NCBI GenBank assembly: GCA_037447605.1
Contig: CM074804.1
Location: 3,430,776-3,494,775 of the forward strand
DNA: 64,000 bases
Source of the DNA: Zygnema circumcarinatum
Taxonomy: Eukaryota > Streptophyta > Zygnematophyceae > Zygnematales > Zygnemataceae
Direction: 5' to 3'
Part shown: one piece after another, positions 36,107-47,277 of the stretch
Numbering within the stretch: position 1 is the first letter of the stretch
Layout of the letters: every line of letters begins with the position of its first letter
Translations under genes and position numbers: made by a program
Notes under the pieces: model-generated
Told to the model about the DNA's origin: nothing
The model's database searches: none
The model's input: the letters and a program-made list of their open reading frames with translations, nothing else

Positions 36107-37701
36107 ATGTCGTCGCCCAGCAAGCGCCGCGAGATGGACGTCATGAAGCTGTGAGAGACCTCCCTCTGCTTCCGCCTTCCACCATGCGTTCGCCTGCCTG
36201 GCCAGCTCCTGACTTGCAGGTCTTGTGGGTGGGGTGCAGTATGATGAGCGATTACAAGGTGGAAATGATTAACGATGGCATGAGCGAATTCTATGTCGAG
36301 TTCTTGGGTCCGAAAGACAGTACGATCGTTTCTTCCCTACCTCGCGTGTCCCGGACAGCCAGACATTACCGCGCATCACGTCCTTTTGGCCTGGCTCCCT
36401 GCTGAATTTAGCATGCGTAGATGCTTACGTTCTATATGCAGAAGAGTGCAAGAAGGCTGTCGCATGTTCCCTGGTGTTTGATAAAGTAGGAAAATGCGAG
36501 ACACTTTTTTAGGGTTTTCTCATCTGTCGCTCTTTCTGCAGCGCCTCGCAATCCTGATTGAATGTTCAACATGTCTTTGACAGGCCCGTACGAGAATGGA
36601 GCTTGGAAAGTGCACGTGGAGCTTCCTGACGCTTACCCTTACAAGTCACCTTCCATTGGCTTCGTAAACCGAATATTTCACCCGAATGTCGATGAAACGT
36701 ATGGCTCGTAACTCATATAAGGGAATTCTTCAAAAGAGCTCCATTATTTTGTTTCGTTTCTTATCCCTTTATCAGCTAAACCTACTATAGTCTCTGCCTT
36801 TGGGGCCTTACTGACAGCACAATTTCTCACTTCTATATGCAGGTCTGGGTCTGTCTGCTTGGATGTCATCAATCAAACTTGGAGTCCGATGTTTGGTAAT
36901 ACTTCTTCCCATCAAACTTCTGCGGTGCTACTCTGTTGCTTCAGGGTGAGGTGGTGTTGTGGGTGTCTTCTAGAGCTTATTGAAACTGCTTGACCCTGAC
37001 GTTTGATATGTGTGACAGATCTCATAAACGTGTTTGAGGTGTTCCTTCCTCAGCTTTTGCTGTACCCAAATCCCACAGACCCGTTGAATGGAGAGGCTGC
37101 TGCGCTTCTCATGAGAGAGCCCGAACACTACAAGCAGAAAGTTAAAGGTGAATAAGAGTCTCGCTTTTATCAAATTCTCAAGCACGCTTCTTGTGTACAA
37201 TTGCAATTAGGTCGATTTTTGCGTTGAAGCGCAAAAGTTGAAATGCACGGTCCTCTATTGCTTGCAATTTCGCTACGGTGGGCCCATTCCCTTCTAGACG
37301 CCGTTCCACTTCTCTTTGCTTCTCGTAAGTTTTTGCTCGGAAGCACCAAGGCTGCCGTCGTGCTCCTCGGGATGCTATGCAATGTGGATTTTCTGAGTAT
37401 CACTTATTGGTAAAGGAATCCTACTGTAACTCTTTTGATTCTGCCTTGGGCTTTATCCAAGTCATCCTAAATGGGGGCGTACTGTGGTGTGAGTGAGGTT
37501 TTTGCTCTGCTATATACTGCTGCCTCATCTATTTCCAAAGGAACTGCGGGGCCTAACAAGGTGCTGTTGGGAGCTGCAGAGTACTGTGAGAAGTATGCGA
37601 AGGTGGAGTCACGGCCACAGGAGGACAGTGATGACAGTGAAATGTCTGACTACGATGACGCCTCCAGTGACGAGGAGATGGCGGGGCATGCTGACATGTG
37701 A
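36107..37701 (+). CDS. Ubiquitin-conjugating enzyme E2, UBC4/5/6 (UBE2H) type
   Basis: This E2 carries activated ubiquitin as a thioester and passes it to substrates with an E3. Six exons in phase encode 180 residues: 36107-36150, 36240-36319, 36584-36698, 36843-36895, 37019-37147 and 37580-37701 (TGA). The start [15 protein letters not shown] is nearly that of plant UBC4/5/6. The HPN motif (residues 74-76), active-site Cys85 in [17 protein letters not shown], and the [19 protein letters not shown] helix are intact. The acidic C-terminal tail ([19 protein letters not shown]), typical of this class, is present. The length is usual for the group. Confidence 0.97.
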
Positions 37702-40592
37702 TGGACGGCATGCCATTCCTGTTAAGTTCACTTAGATTGTTTTGCTTGTGCATCAGTAGTTTCTGCGTAGGCAGCAACAGCAGGTCTCTTGAAGGTGTAG
37801 TCATGTACAGAGTGCTGCGAGCGGGTCCATCAAATTGCTAGAACAGATTGTATAGAGAGGGGCTTCATTGTTGCCAGGAGCATGTGGACAGGCACAGGTC
37901 AATTGCTGACAGTCGACCTGATTTCTGAAGATGCTCTCTTGCCAGCATCCGCTGTATATATCATTCAGATGTCCTCGCCGAGGCATCTGCATAGTCTCAT
38001 CGTGGTCAGAGGTAGGACATACGTGGGACCGAGGGGAGGGCCGTGCCTCTTTTCCTGACGCTCTGCCTTGTGAGGAGTGAATGGTGTTGCACTTGGAGCT
38101 GCTCAAGTTATGACATAAGAAGGAATGTGCAGGTTCATGTCAGGATCAGGTCCTGGACATGGACCCTTGCGCTTAGTCAGGTTGCAGAGGGAGTGGGCAA
38201 GGCTCGTTATGGCAATGTCTCTTCGTAGACGGCCCCGCGAGAGTAGGGCAACGAGTAGGTAAGGCGTGTACACTCAGATACTTGGTATTTGTCTCGTACG
38301 GACATCGTATTTCTCCTATTATTGCATCGATGGTGCAATTTATTTGTGTTTCCTTTCCTTCGGTAGACGTCATCCCTTTATGAATGGAATTGCGCAAAGC
38401 ATAAAGCGCACACATTCTGAGCGAGGAAGCATTGCTTTTCGTAATTGTGTGTGGGCTTGAAAGGGTTTGAAGAGTTTTCCATTTTTTACCACGACCTTCT
38501 GTCCCTTCCTCGACTTCTTTGAATGGATATGTGATAATGAAAAAAACATTCAAATGAAATAGTGACATTGGATTGCTGTTGGCCAGGAGTGAGCGCCTGT
38601 TGTCACGCAGCAATTCGTTCCACTTGGCCAAGAGCGCAACATTTTGCGGTATATGCCTCTTGCAGTTTGGGCAGAGGGCGACATGTGTTCTCTATGGCCA
38701 TTCAGTGACGAAAGCCTCGTTTAACAGATACTTTATCCAGCTGATTTGTAACAAGTGATCGCATATGATCATCGCAGATAAGTGAGACAGTTAAAACGAA
38801 TCAATAATTATAAGGCAAATCCTTCATTTCCTCGAGAAAATTTTCTTATAATCTTAAAGTGAAAACTAACCATATATTTTTTATCATCTCATAATTTTCA
38901 ACACAAGCACCCGAAGGTAACGAGAGAGATGTGGCATTGACCTCACGATGGCGATGCCATCAAATAAAAATGGCCCGCAGGCAATCTTATCTCAGATGCC
39001 TTTTATATAAAGGCGATTACTTTATATATAATATTGATAAGTACATTATCAGATGTAATGTTAGTTATGCAGGTTCATACGCTAACACTTCTGTGTTCAA
39101 TCCAATAAATATAAACAAAAAAATTTAAAAAAGTATTTTATAAGGCGAGATAAAAGGAGAGCGAAAGAGGACGAAAAATAGTACAAATAGAGGAGAAGTT
39201 GGAAAAGGAGAAGTGACAAAAGATAGACAGATAAAACTTAAAAGTGAATAACAAAGAGAACGACAGAGGGAGAACAACAGTACAAAGAGAGGAGAGAATG
39301 CGGTCGAGGCAAACCGCCGAGAAGGAGAAAAGTAGGGAGCGAACGAGGAGCGACGGCCGGCAGCAGCGCCGGGCCGAGGGCAGAGGGAGGGAGGGCGGGC
39401 ACGCGGAGAAGCAGGGCGGCAGCGCATCCTTCGGAGAAGGAGGCGAGGTCCCGGGAGGGCCTGCCGCCTCGCGCCGCCGTACGGTACGGCCGACCTGCAA
39501 TGCAACTTCGCGGAAGGTCAGAAGGTGTCACTGGACGCGATGCTCGCGGGGGAATGATCCTCGATCGTGCGAGCTCCGGTGGGGGGCCGCCTGGAGGCGC
39601 CACGTGGCCGCCTCGCAGGGCAGGGCCGCTCAGGGCGGGGGAGGGACTGCCTGAGGGGGGAGGGAGGGTTGGGGGCACGGGCATGCCCGGGAAGGGGGGG
39701 GAGGTCATGTCCGGGGCACGCGATCAGCCGTGCCCGGGGCACGGAAACCCGGCAGAACCGTGCCCCTCGACCATGCCCCCGACGCCCGGGGCCGGGACGG
39801 TGACTGCTGACACGGAACTCCCATGTGGAGGCGGTCATCCATCCATCCCACGGTCCGTACGAATCGTACCATTTGCACTTTCCGTACTATTTACCGTACC
39901 AGTCGTACTGCGCCACGTACGGCGAGCGCGGACGGCCCGGGCCTGTGCTCCCCCGATCGCGGGAGATGGACGGTCGGTCGCGGCCGCGGGGCTGCGGCGG
40001 GTGTTCATAAGAACTGTTTTGTGTGGTCACGTCACGGGGCACGAAAAGGGGCACGGGCCCCGGGCATGCCCCCCTTCGGAGGGCGGGGGGGCACGTGCCG
40101 CGGGGCACGAATTGGGCCGGGATCGCACCTCCAGCCCTAGAGGGAGGGAGGGAGGGAGTCGGGCCCGAGAGCAGTGACTCCTGCTCCCTCGGTCGTGGGA
40201 CAGTCACTCGCTGGGTGGAGGAGAGGGGCAGATCGGCGCGCTCTCAGGTCGGGGCGGGGGCCAGGGCAGCTGCGAGAAGGGGAGAGCTTGCTTGGGCGTT
40301 GGCTTCCCGGTGGTACTGTCGCCGTCTGGCTTAAAGTCTGGGTTGCAGAGCTGCTGGCATCGGAGCTTTCTGTGATTGCTCAAATGACGCAGCGACTGCT
40401 TGCTTGAAAAATTGTTAAATGAAGGGCCAATGTTTTGTCGCAATGCAGTAGGCTACTCGAGGAGCTGCTTTTTCTATATCCAAGCGTTAGCACGCGGCTG
40501 TCGGGAAAAGAGGAGGCTTTCTTCATTGTTCTGATTTGACGGAGGATTAAATCTCTGGGGGTTGGCCCCGACCAGCCACTTGTCTGTGAATA
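37702..40592. other. Intergenic region, AT-rich then GC-rich
   Basis: The interval from 37702 to about 39130 is ordinary to AT-rich and shows no gene. From about 39340 to 40360 the sequence is strongly GC-rich, with GGGCACGG/CCCGGGGCACG words and a run of GTAC/CGTACG motifs (39850-39930), then a (GGGA)n run at 40140-40160. The GC-rich part may be the CpG-island-like promoter or leader of the SEC14 gene. Long frames across it are composition artefacts. Confidence 0.55.
38937..38964 (+). mobile_element. MITE-like terminus remnant, copy 4
   Basis: A single terminus, TTGACCTCACGATGGCGATG followed by CCATCAAA, matches the end of the element at 6211. Nothing else of the element remains next to it. 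Confidence 0.55.
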
Positions 40593-42983
40593 ATGGCAAG
40601 CATGCTCAGAAGGGAGCGCCTTCCAGTCACTCAGGCCGAAGAACAGGCTAAGGTAGCCACAAGCGCTATATTTTTGGTCGCTTGTCCTTCTCATCAGGAC
40701 TTCAGACTGCTGCCTGCATCGACCAGCGATCAGCATCATTGTTTCCTCCTTTGCGCTACGGAGAGCCACATTTTTTCTCAAAAACACGATCAACATCTAG
40801 CGTTTTTTTGGCGCCGTGTTGCAGGTGAAGCAGCTGAGGGAATCCATGGGGCTTTTAACAGGACGGGAGGAGATTTACTGTAGCGATGCGTGCCTGCATC
40901 GTTATCTACGAGCCCGGAACTGGAATGTGAAGAAAGCAGAAAAGATGCTGCAAGACACGCTCAAGTGGAGGGCAGTGTACAAACCGGAGGAGATCATTTG
41001 GGTAAATAGGACGTGCACGTTAGTATCTTGGATAGTCCCATAATATCCATCTATGGTTTTAAAGGCTACTTGTCACCAAACGTAGGAGCGTCCAGTTATC
41101 CAGCCATTGGATTTCTCATAGCTCCAGATTGACATCCAGTCCCTTGAAGTGGCTGCGGGCTTTATGGCATTGAAGGAACCGACTCTTATTTTCGAGAGCG
41201 CTATGATTTCATGAGCTTGCGGCATTTCTTGGTAACCTAGATATACAGGCTGAGCCCATAAAAGCTAATCGTGTAGAGACTTCATTTATATGGCTGCCTA
41301 ACGCATCGTTCGCTTCACTGTCTGCATGTAGCCTTTTTTTTTTTTTACCTCCTAATAACCGATTAGCCGGATTTTGGCGTGTAGGACGAGGTTTCCCACG
41401 AAGGTGAGACAGGAAAGATGTACCGCACGAATTTTCTCGACAAGAATGGCGACTCTGTGCTGGTTCTGTGCCCTGGACGCCAGGTGAGATGACCCACCAG
41501 TCTCTTGATTTATTTTTTACTCCAGCGATCCATAGACGAGGGAAGTTTCCTTGTCTTTTTAAAAAAGAAACTTCAGTTATATCCAGCTGTACTTTAAACA
41601 CGAAACGAATACTGAAAGTCGCGTCACTATTTGGCTGACGGAATTCATGCTATACTTTTTCGAACCAAACCGGAGAAGCCGCAGGTTTTATAGCATGGCT
41701 TTTTGCCGCTCACTTATTGGAGTTGGCAGAGTCCCAGTGGTGTTTCCCTGATAGACTGAGCTGAGAAGTGAGATTTGATGTGTGCCGCAGAATACACATG
41801 ATCACAACATGCAAATCCGCCATTTAGTGTACTGTCTCGAAAATGCAGCGATCTGCCTTCCAGAAGGAAGAGAGCAAATGGTATGGCTTCTTGATTTCCG
41901 TGGCTGGACGTTGAGGATGTCACCTCCTCTAAAGACTTCTAGGGAGACACTCAATATTCTGCAGAACCATTATCCAGAGCGACTTGCAGCTGCAATCTTA
42001 TACGATTCTCCACCCATGTTTGAAGCATTTTGGAAGGTACGCACGAGGAGCTTTCCTCTCTACCTCATATCGAGGATGCTCTCGTAAGACATGTCCGGTG
42101 AGGTCGTCGCTTTTCAGTCAAAAGGACTTCAATGCATTGCAACTTGGAACTTCGCAATTAGAATCAGTTAACAGAGTTATCGTCAACAGTCTTTAACTGT
42201 TACTCGTTCATGATGGTGATAATACAGTGCACTGAGTATCTGCAAGTATGTGGAACCCGTTTTTTGCTAGTGCCGTGCATTGCACAAACAGTCGTCCCAT
42301 AATTTCTGCCGTTAAGAGTCTCCCCTTTCACACTGCATACATGGTCTACCTTCAAAGCACAAAGTCAGCTGCGAGATATAAGTTGATTGATAGATTGTTG
42401 ACAGATTGTTCTGCCTCCAGCTTCCTTCGGTTGAACCTCCAATGTTTCTTGACAAAACTGACACAAAACATGACCCAATATGTACTATGACTGAATCTAC
42501 CTCTCATACTCTGTCACTTAAAGCTTTGGCTTGAGGGTTCTTTTTTCCATCATACAGGTTATTCGACCATTCATGGATCCAAAGACTGTGAAGAAAGTGA
42601 AGTTCTTCAATTCAAAGCAACAAGAAAGCTTACAAATGTTGGAGGAGTGGTTTGATCTCGACACTTTGGAAAAGACATTTGGAGGCAGATCTACATGGGT
42701 GTATGACCATGAGGCTTTTGGGAAGATGATGAAGGAAGACGATAGGAAAACTGCTCTTCACTGGAAATTGGCACCCAGAACCAGCCTAGCTGATGACGCA
42801 AGCTCAGTACCTCCAGTTTTTCCAACGTCAGATGCCCCCCTGGGCGAGGAAGAGGAGGAACATTTTCATGAAGCTGAATCAGATGAGACAGACAACAATT
42901 CATCGATGAGTAGCCAACTGTCGCAAGAAAACACGAACAAGCTGGATGAGAGTCGTCCCATCCCAAATCTCGTCACAGTCTAG
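40593..42983 (+). CDS. SEC14-like CRAL-TRIO domain protein
   Basis: This lipid-binding transfer protein has 335 residues. Exons, all phase 0, are 40593-40652, 40825-41001, 41385-41483, 41791-42036 and 42558-42983. The CRAL-TRIO N-terminal helix region is VKQLRESMGLLTGREEIYCS, then LHRYLRARNWNVKKAEKML and TLKWRAVYKPEEI. The lipid-binding lobe includes MVWLLDFRGWTL, TSRETLNILQNHYPERL, APF-like MFEAFWKVIRPFMDP, and TVKKVKFFNSKQQESLQML. The C-terminal 80 residues are acidic and Ser/Asn-rich (EEEEEHFHEAESDETDNN). Family members bind phosphatidylinositol or other hydrophobic ligands and act at membranes; the ligand here is unknown. The ATG chosen opens the only frame that leads in phase to the domain. 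Confidence 0.93.
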
Positions 42984-45041
42984 GTGTTCACATTGGAAAC
43001 TAATGCTCTCTGTGTCTCGTTTATGGAGAGAGAAGTTCGTATGGGGTCTCTGGTCAAATGGGTACGCACGTTTCATTAACGGAGGTGGATAACTGATCGG
43101 GTTCAAGTATGAGTGGAAACCAGGCAAGGAGGCACAGAGCTGAAATGCAGTCACAACGTACCCAACAGTCTCGAAAAAGCGTGATCAAGGGTTTGTCAGC
43201 TCAAACGAGTCCTTGCAGTCTCAGAACCAGCGCCTGTTCACATTAATCCAGCAGAAGCCCAGGATCCAGGTTTTCCTATTAGCTTTTTTCGCTGGCTTGA
43301 ATTGCAGCCAGCCGCCTGTTTTTTTGTCAGAAATGTTCTGGCGCTTGGGACTGCAGAGTGTAGATAGCAGGTCCTGAAGGTCTCTTTGTGTTCTGCAAAG
43401 AGAAGACGTCATGCAGAAAAAAACTGAAAGCATGAGGTTTCTATTGGCAGCCCCTAAATATTTATGTCCTAGTCCCCAGCAAGAAAATGGAAGGCCATTT
43501 TCCATCGTGGGTAGCAGGTGAAGGCATTTTTCCCGCCATATTCTAGGCAGCAAAGGAGACGGGAAAGTTTAGACTTCGCGTTTTGATGGCCATGGTAGAG
43601 TCCGCATTGAGTCAACAGAGTGACTATAGCCAGACGCCTTATAAAGACAACGTCCTCTTGCCGACCCTTTCCCTGGCAATAGTCGTTGCTTACAATTCGT
43701 TCCAGAGGGGAAGACAGGATTTTCTGAACCTTTCCCGCTTGTAACAACCGGCTGCCTTGTGAGCCGCATCCCTATTTTCCATTGACCGTCGTTTGTCTCA
43801 TCTTGCTCTTTCAATGGTGGCTGAATCCCTTTGCGCTTTGCGAAGCGAGCAGCCAGAAGCTGGTTTCAATTGTTGCAGATTAGTTGTCGTTCTGCTGCCA
43901 AATCTGTCTGTGAATTCTCATGCTAGTAAAGCTGGCGCTGCTCCTTACTACTGCAGTGCACACCATGGGAGGTCTATCCATGCTGTCATATCATTCTCTA
44001 CTGACATGCTCATTGGTTTTTGCATCTCCTATGACATTGTAAGGGGTCCCAAGGTTGACAGCCGGTGCTGGTAAAGGTTCACAGAGGCATTCGTTTTAAG
44101 CAGATCCCAACCGTTATTTCTACAAATTTTATTCGCATATTTTTGGCAGAAAGTAGTCAGATTTGACACATTCCTAGTGTTTGGCTTTTCATTTCAAACA
44201 TGACATCACCTATTGGGCTCGCGCCCCGTCAAGCTCCTATACCTCTATCTCTCCCCCCCCTCCCCCTTCACCCGAGCCCTAGAATGCAAGGCACCCAAAA
44301 TGTCCTAAAGCTGCATTGATTCACCTCCTTGAACGGGACAACATCTGTTCCCATAGAGGAAGCTGACAGCCACCATACAACTCTGACACCTGGCTGCGGG
44401 AATCTCAGAAGAGCGAGACGCGAAAACCACACTCATTTGATCACCAGCCGGTCATTTTTTATTTTCGCAGCATGAAAAGCAACAAGTGTCGGCAAAGGTT
44501 GTAGCTGTAGGCTGTAGCTATTTCAAATCAAATGAATGAAGGTACCAGAGACAGGCTCCCTGGCTTCAGAGTAGGAGATTATTTGCGCAGGGCCCTCCTC
44601 ATTGAGGCACCTGTCCTTATCACCAGGAATATTTTCTGAAATGCGAGCTTCATCGTTGCCTGTCATCTCACAGCCACAGGAACCCATAGCTGCTGTCTAA
44701 AAAGATGTCTACGCTGACTACCCATGAAAACTACTTCCAATGCCGCATCTATGACTTCCGCAGTTGCTCCCAGCAGGCCTTGGGCAACTGCCCGCATTAG
44801 TCATCCCTTACCAAAGGCGTCGATTCTGCACTCATTGCAATTAAAAACGCAGCCTATCTTAAACGTAATTGTCGATTAATGCTGTCATTCTCTTGGTAGA
44901 GGCAGAGAGACTAGACAAGCGATACTAGCTGACTTACTTCAAATAAATACTCAGCAACCATCCAAGCTTATCTATTTGGTCTTCGAACATCCCATTAACT
45001 ACATGGCATGATCCTAGAAAATGTAAAGGTCCCATTGTCAT
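42984..45041. other. Intergenic region, no gene recognised
   Basis: This lies between the 3' ends of the SEC14 gene (+) and the C2 gene (-). Several frames of 80-110 residues exist on both strands near 43200-43800, but none shows a family motif or a consistent exon chain. A C-rich run lies near 44250-44265. Confidence 0.5.
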
Positions 45042-46226
45042 TTAATAACTATCATCATCATCATCATCATCCAACACTTCTCCTACAACATAACCTCCAA
45101 CAGCCCCTATTACAGCAGCTTCCACGAGCCCACCTGCCACGTCTCCAGCTCCACCAAATCCTTCCCCTCGGTTCCTTTCGATCCCCTGCTGGTTCTGGTA
45201 TGGTCCACCTGGGGGATAACCTGCATAGCCGCGCTGAGGAGGAGCAACACCAGGGGATGGGTATGGGGGATAAACTGGCATACCATAAGGCGGGGGCCCA
45301 TACCCACGTGGGGCATAACCGGGAGACTGAGCCGGTAAATAGGGTGGTGGTGGCCCTTGAGTTGGATAAGGTCCTGGCTGGATGGGCTGAGCAGAGAGCA
45401 TGGGTTGGCCAGCTTGGACTGGTGCTGGCTGCCGAACCCTGAATTCAGGACCGCTGGTTGGACCTGGCTGGGACGACGGGCCAGGGTGAGGCCCCGGAGA
45501 ATAGACTGGGCGGGATGGGGGCCCACTCGGAGAATAATACGATCCATTGGCAGGTCCAGCAATATGATTTGGAACAGGGTTAGCCTGGTTCACGTATGGG
45601 CCAGGTATCGGGCTGTGGCTTTGTGGGCGGAAAGGCATTGAACCTGGCGATGCCACAGTTGCAGGCACAGGCCCAAGTCCCGGCCGTGGTTCCATGAACC
45701 TGCCAGAGCCTCCCCTTACAGGTGTCTGCATTGGCCCTGAAGCCTGCTTCTGAAGAGGCACAGGCTCACCCGGTAGTGGGGGTCCATAGAGTGGTCCAGG
45801 CAAAGCAGATGATGGGGAAGGAAGAGTCACTGGAGCACGAGAGCGGGGAGCAACGCTGACAGCTATTGTTACAATTCCGCAAGGCTTTCCCTCAGCAAAG
45901 AGAGCGTAGCTGTGAGCTTTATTGTAGTGGTCCATGGCCGTTTCTAAGGAAATTACAGCTGTTCCCAGGAGGCCATCCAGTGCTGGAGAATCGAATATGT
46001 CAACCCTAATGTTTGTTGCCTCGTCACCTGAAATCAGCTCCTCGTCCACATAAAAGACATGCCGTGCTTTCCATACGGGGTCCTCGCCTACACCTGGATT
46101 GGTCACAAACCGTTCGTTGCTGCCCTCAATGCTGACCACTGCTACCGGGGGTGCAGTGACGAGCCGAAGCTTTCTCAGGTTCTTTGCAGCGAGAACGGTC
46201 ACATCCACTGGACGCTTCGATGCCAT
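45042..46226 (-). CDS. C2-domain, proline-rich SRC2-like protein
   Basis: A single exon encodes 394 residues, read from the ATG at 46226 (a TTG three codons upstream is not needed). Residues 4 to about 125 form a C2 domain (PVDVTVLAAKNLRKL, PVAVVSIEG, DPVWKARHVFYVDEE, VDIFDSPALDGLLGTAVISL). Residues 130-350 are Pro/Gly/Tyr/Gln-rich with PPPYxxP-type repeats and are probably disordered. The C-terminus has a Gly/Ala/Val segment (GLVEAAVIGAVGGYVVGEVL) able to insert in a membrane, then seven Asp and SY. This order (C2, PGY-rich linker, hydrophobic C-terminus) is that of plant SRC2 (soybean gene regulated by cold), a membrane-associated stress-response protein. The Asp run comes from a seven-unit ATC repeat (45051-45071). 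Confidence 0.88.
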   Translation of the reverse strand: MASKRPVDVTVLAAKNLRKLRLVTAPPVAVVSIEGSNERFVTNPGVGEDPVWKARHVFYVDEELISGDEATNIRVDIFDSPALDGLLGTAVISLETAMDHYNKAHSYALFAEGKPCGIVTIAVSVAPRSRAPVTLPSPSSALPGPLYGPPLPGEPVPLQKQASGPMQTPVRGGSGRFMEPRPGLGPVPATVASPGSMPFRPQSHSPIPGPYVNQANPVPNHIAGPANGSYYSPSGPPSRPVYSPGPHPGPSSQPGPTSGPEFRVRQPAPVQAGQPMLSAQPIQPGPYPTQGPPPPYLPAQSPGYAPRGYGPPPYGMPVYPPYPSPGVAPPQRGYAGYPPGGPYQNQQGIERNRGEGFGGAGDVAGGLVEAAVIGAVGGYVVGEVLDDDDDDDSY

Positions 46227-47277
46227 TTCGCCCAAACTTCAATCTATTTATTCTACCTGGCACAAAGCACGATCCAAAACAAGCACAAACAGAATGAAGC
46301 ATCCGCTAAACAACACCAACGCAGGAGACGAATACCCTTACGCTAAGCCTGCGACATGTAAGTGCCTTAGGGCATCTGACCGGACCTGTTTATGCGAAGG
46401 TAGAGATTACAGGTCAAAATTGACCAGTAATCTTCTTAACTTCTTTAACCAGATACTGCCGATTTCATAAGGTACATCTCAATCAAAGAAATAGACGTTT
46501 GCAACATTCTGATGCCTTGAAAGATTCTACTTGTCGGGTATATTGCAATCCCTCCAAGCAGACAGCAGCAAAGGTGACAAGTCTCTTGGACGAGCTAACG
46601 ATCGTTCCAGCCTTGCACCCTGACCCGAGATCATCATAGCCTGTATTTGGACAAAAAAACTGATAGTGATCAGCAGTCCATAGTGAGAACATAACAATAA
46701 GAAAGAGATAGGGCTAACTCACACAAAATGGAAAGAAGAATAAGCTCGCGACTCCGCCCTATCACTTTGCGCATTCCTCCTTCACGATCGTCTACAAAGA
46801 CCTGCATTCAAATCTCTCAGCAAAGTTGCAGTATATGTAACCATGGCTGCTTTTGAGCTGCTCCAAGGGAAATGCGCTGCCGACAGCTCGCACTAAAAGC
46901 GCCTGCAAGACTCTGATATTTCAAGGCTTGAAAGGGCCTTGACAGAATGGACCCTCATGAGGGCGGGCAGAGCTCCGTGAGAAGAGCGGCCTCTGTCGCT
47001 GCCGAGACGCTCTTCAGGGCGCAGCGTCTCTTCGGTTTTCGAAGCGAGCGAAAGGAGCCGAGGCGGCAGCTGGACCCGCCCTGCAAGAGGTACTGCCATG
47101 GCGGCTTCCCTGGCTGCAGGTGGAGGATGTGACCATGCTGCATTCCACTGTGTTCGACCGCACTGTGATTCTGGGATTTTAGGGTTCACCTACAACTTTT
47201 CTCTGTTCTTCAACATGCTCTATGCTGAGCAACTCAAGTATACGCATGTTTTGTAGGGGCCTGTCCTTGCAGTGCGC
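46227..47277. promoter_or_regulatory. Divergent upstream region of the C2 and YchF genes
   Basis: About 1 kb lies between the two start codons. It may hold the YchF 5' leader. A second ATG at 47098 opens a frame (MAASLAAGGG) that does not splice in phase to the GTPase exons I can place. No other gene is seen. Confidence 0.45.

Noticed and set aside
39125-40334. Several 100-225-residue frames on both strands
   Set aside because: The region is GC-rich and lacks stop codons by composition; frames on opposite strands overlap fully and show no family motif.
43221-43814. Minus-strand frames of 80-110 residues with a possible acceptor near 43395
   Set aside because: No family motif, no matching upstream exons in phase, and no promoter or stop arrangement that makes a gene.
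47098-47250. Alternative YchF start (MAASLAAGGGCDHAAF)
   Set aside because: The frame runs into a stop and no donor in it joins in phase to the P-loop exon, whereas the ATG at 47278 does and gives a leader-like peptide.
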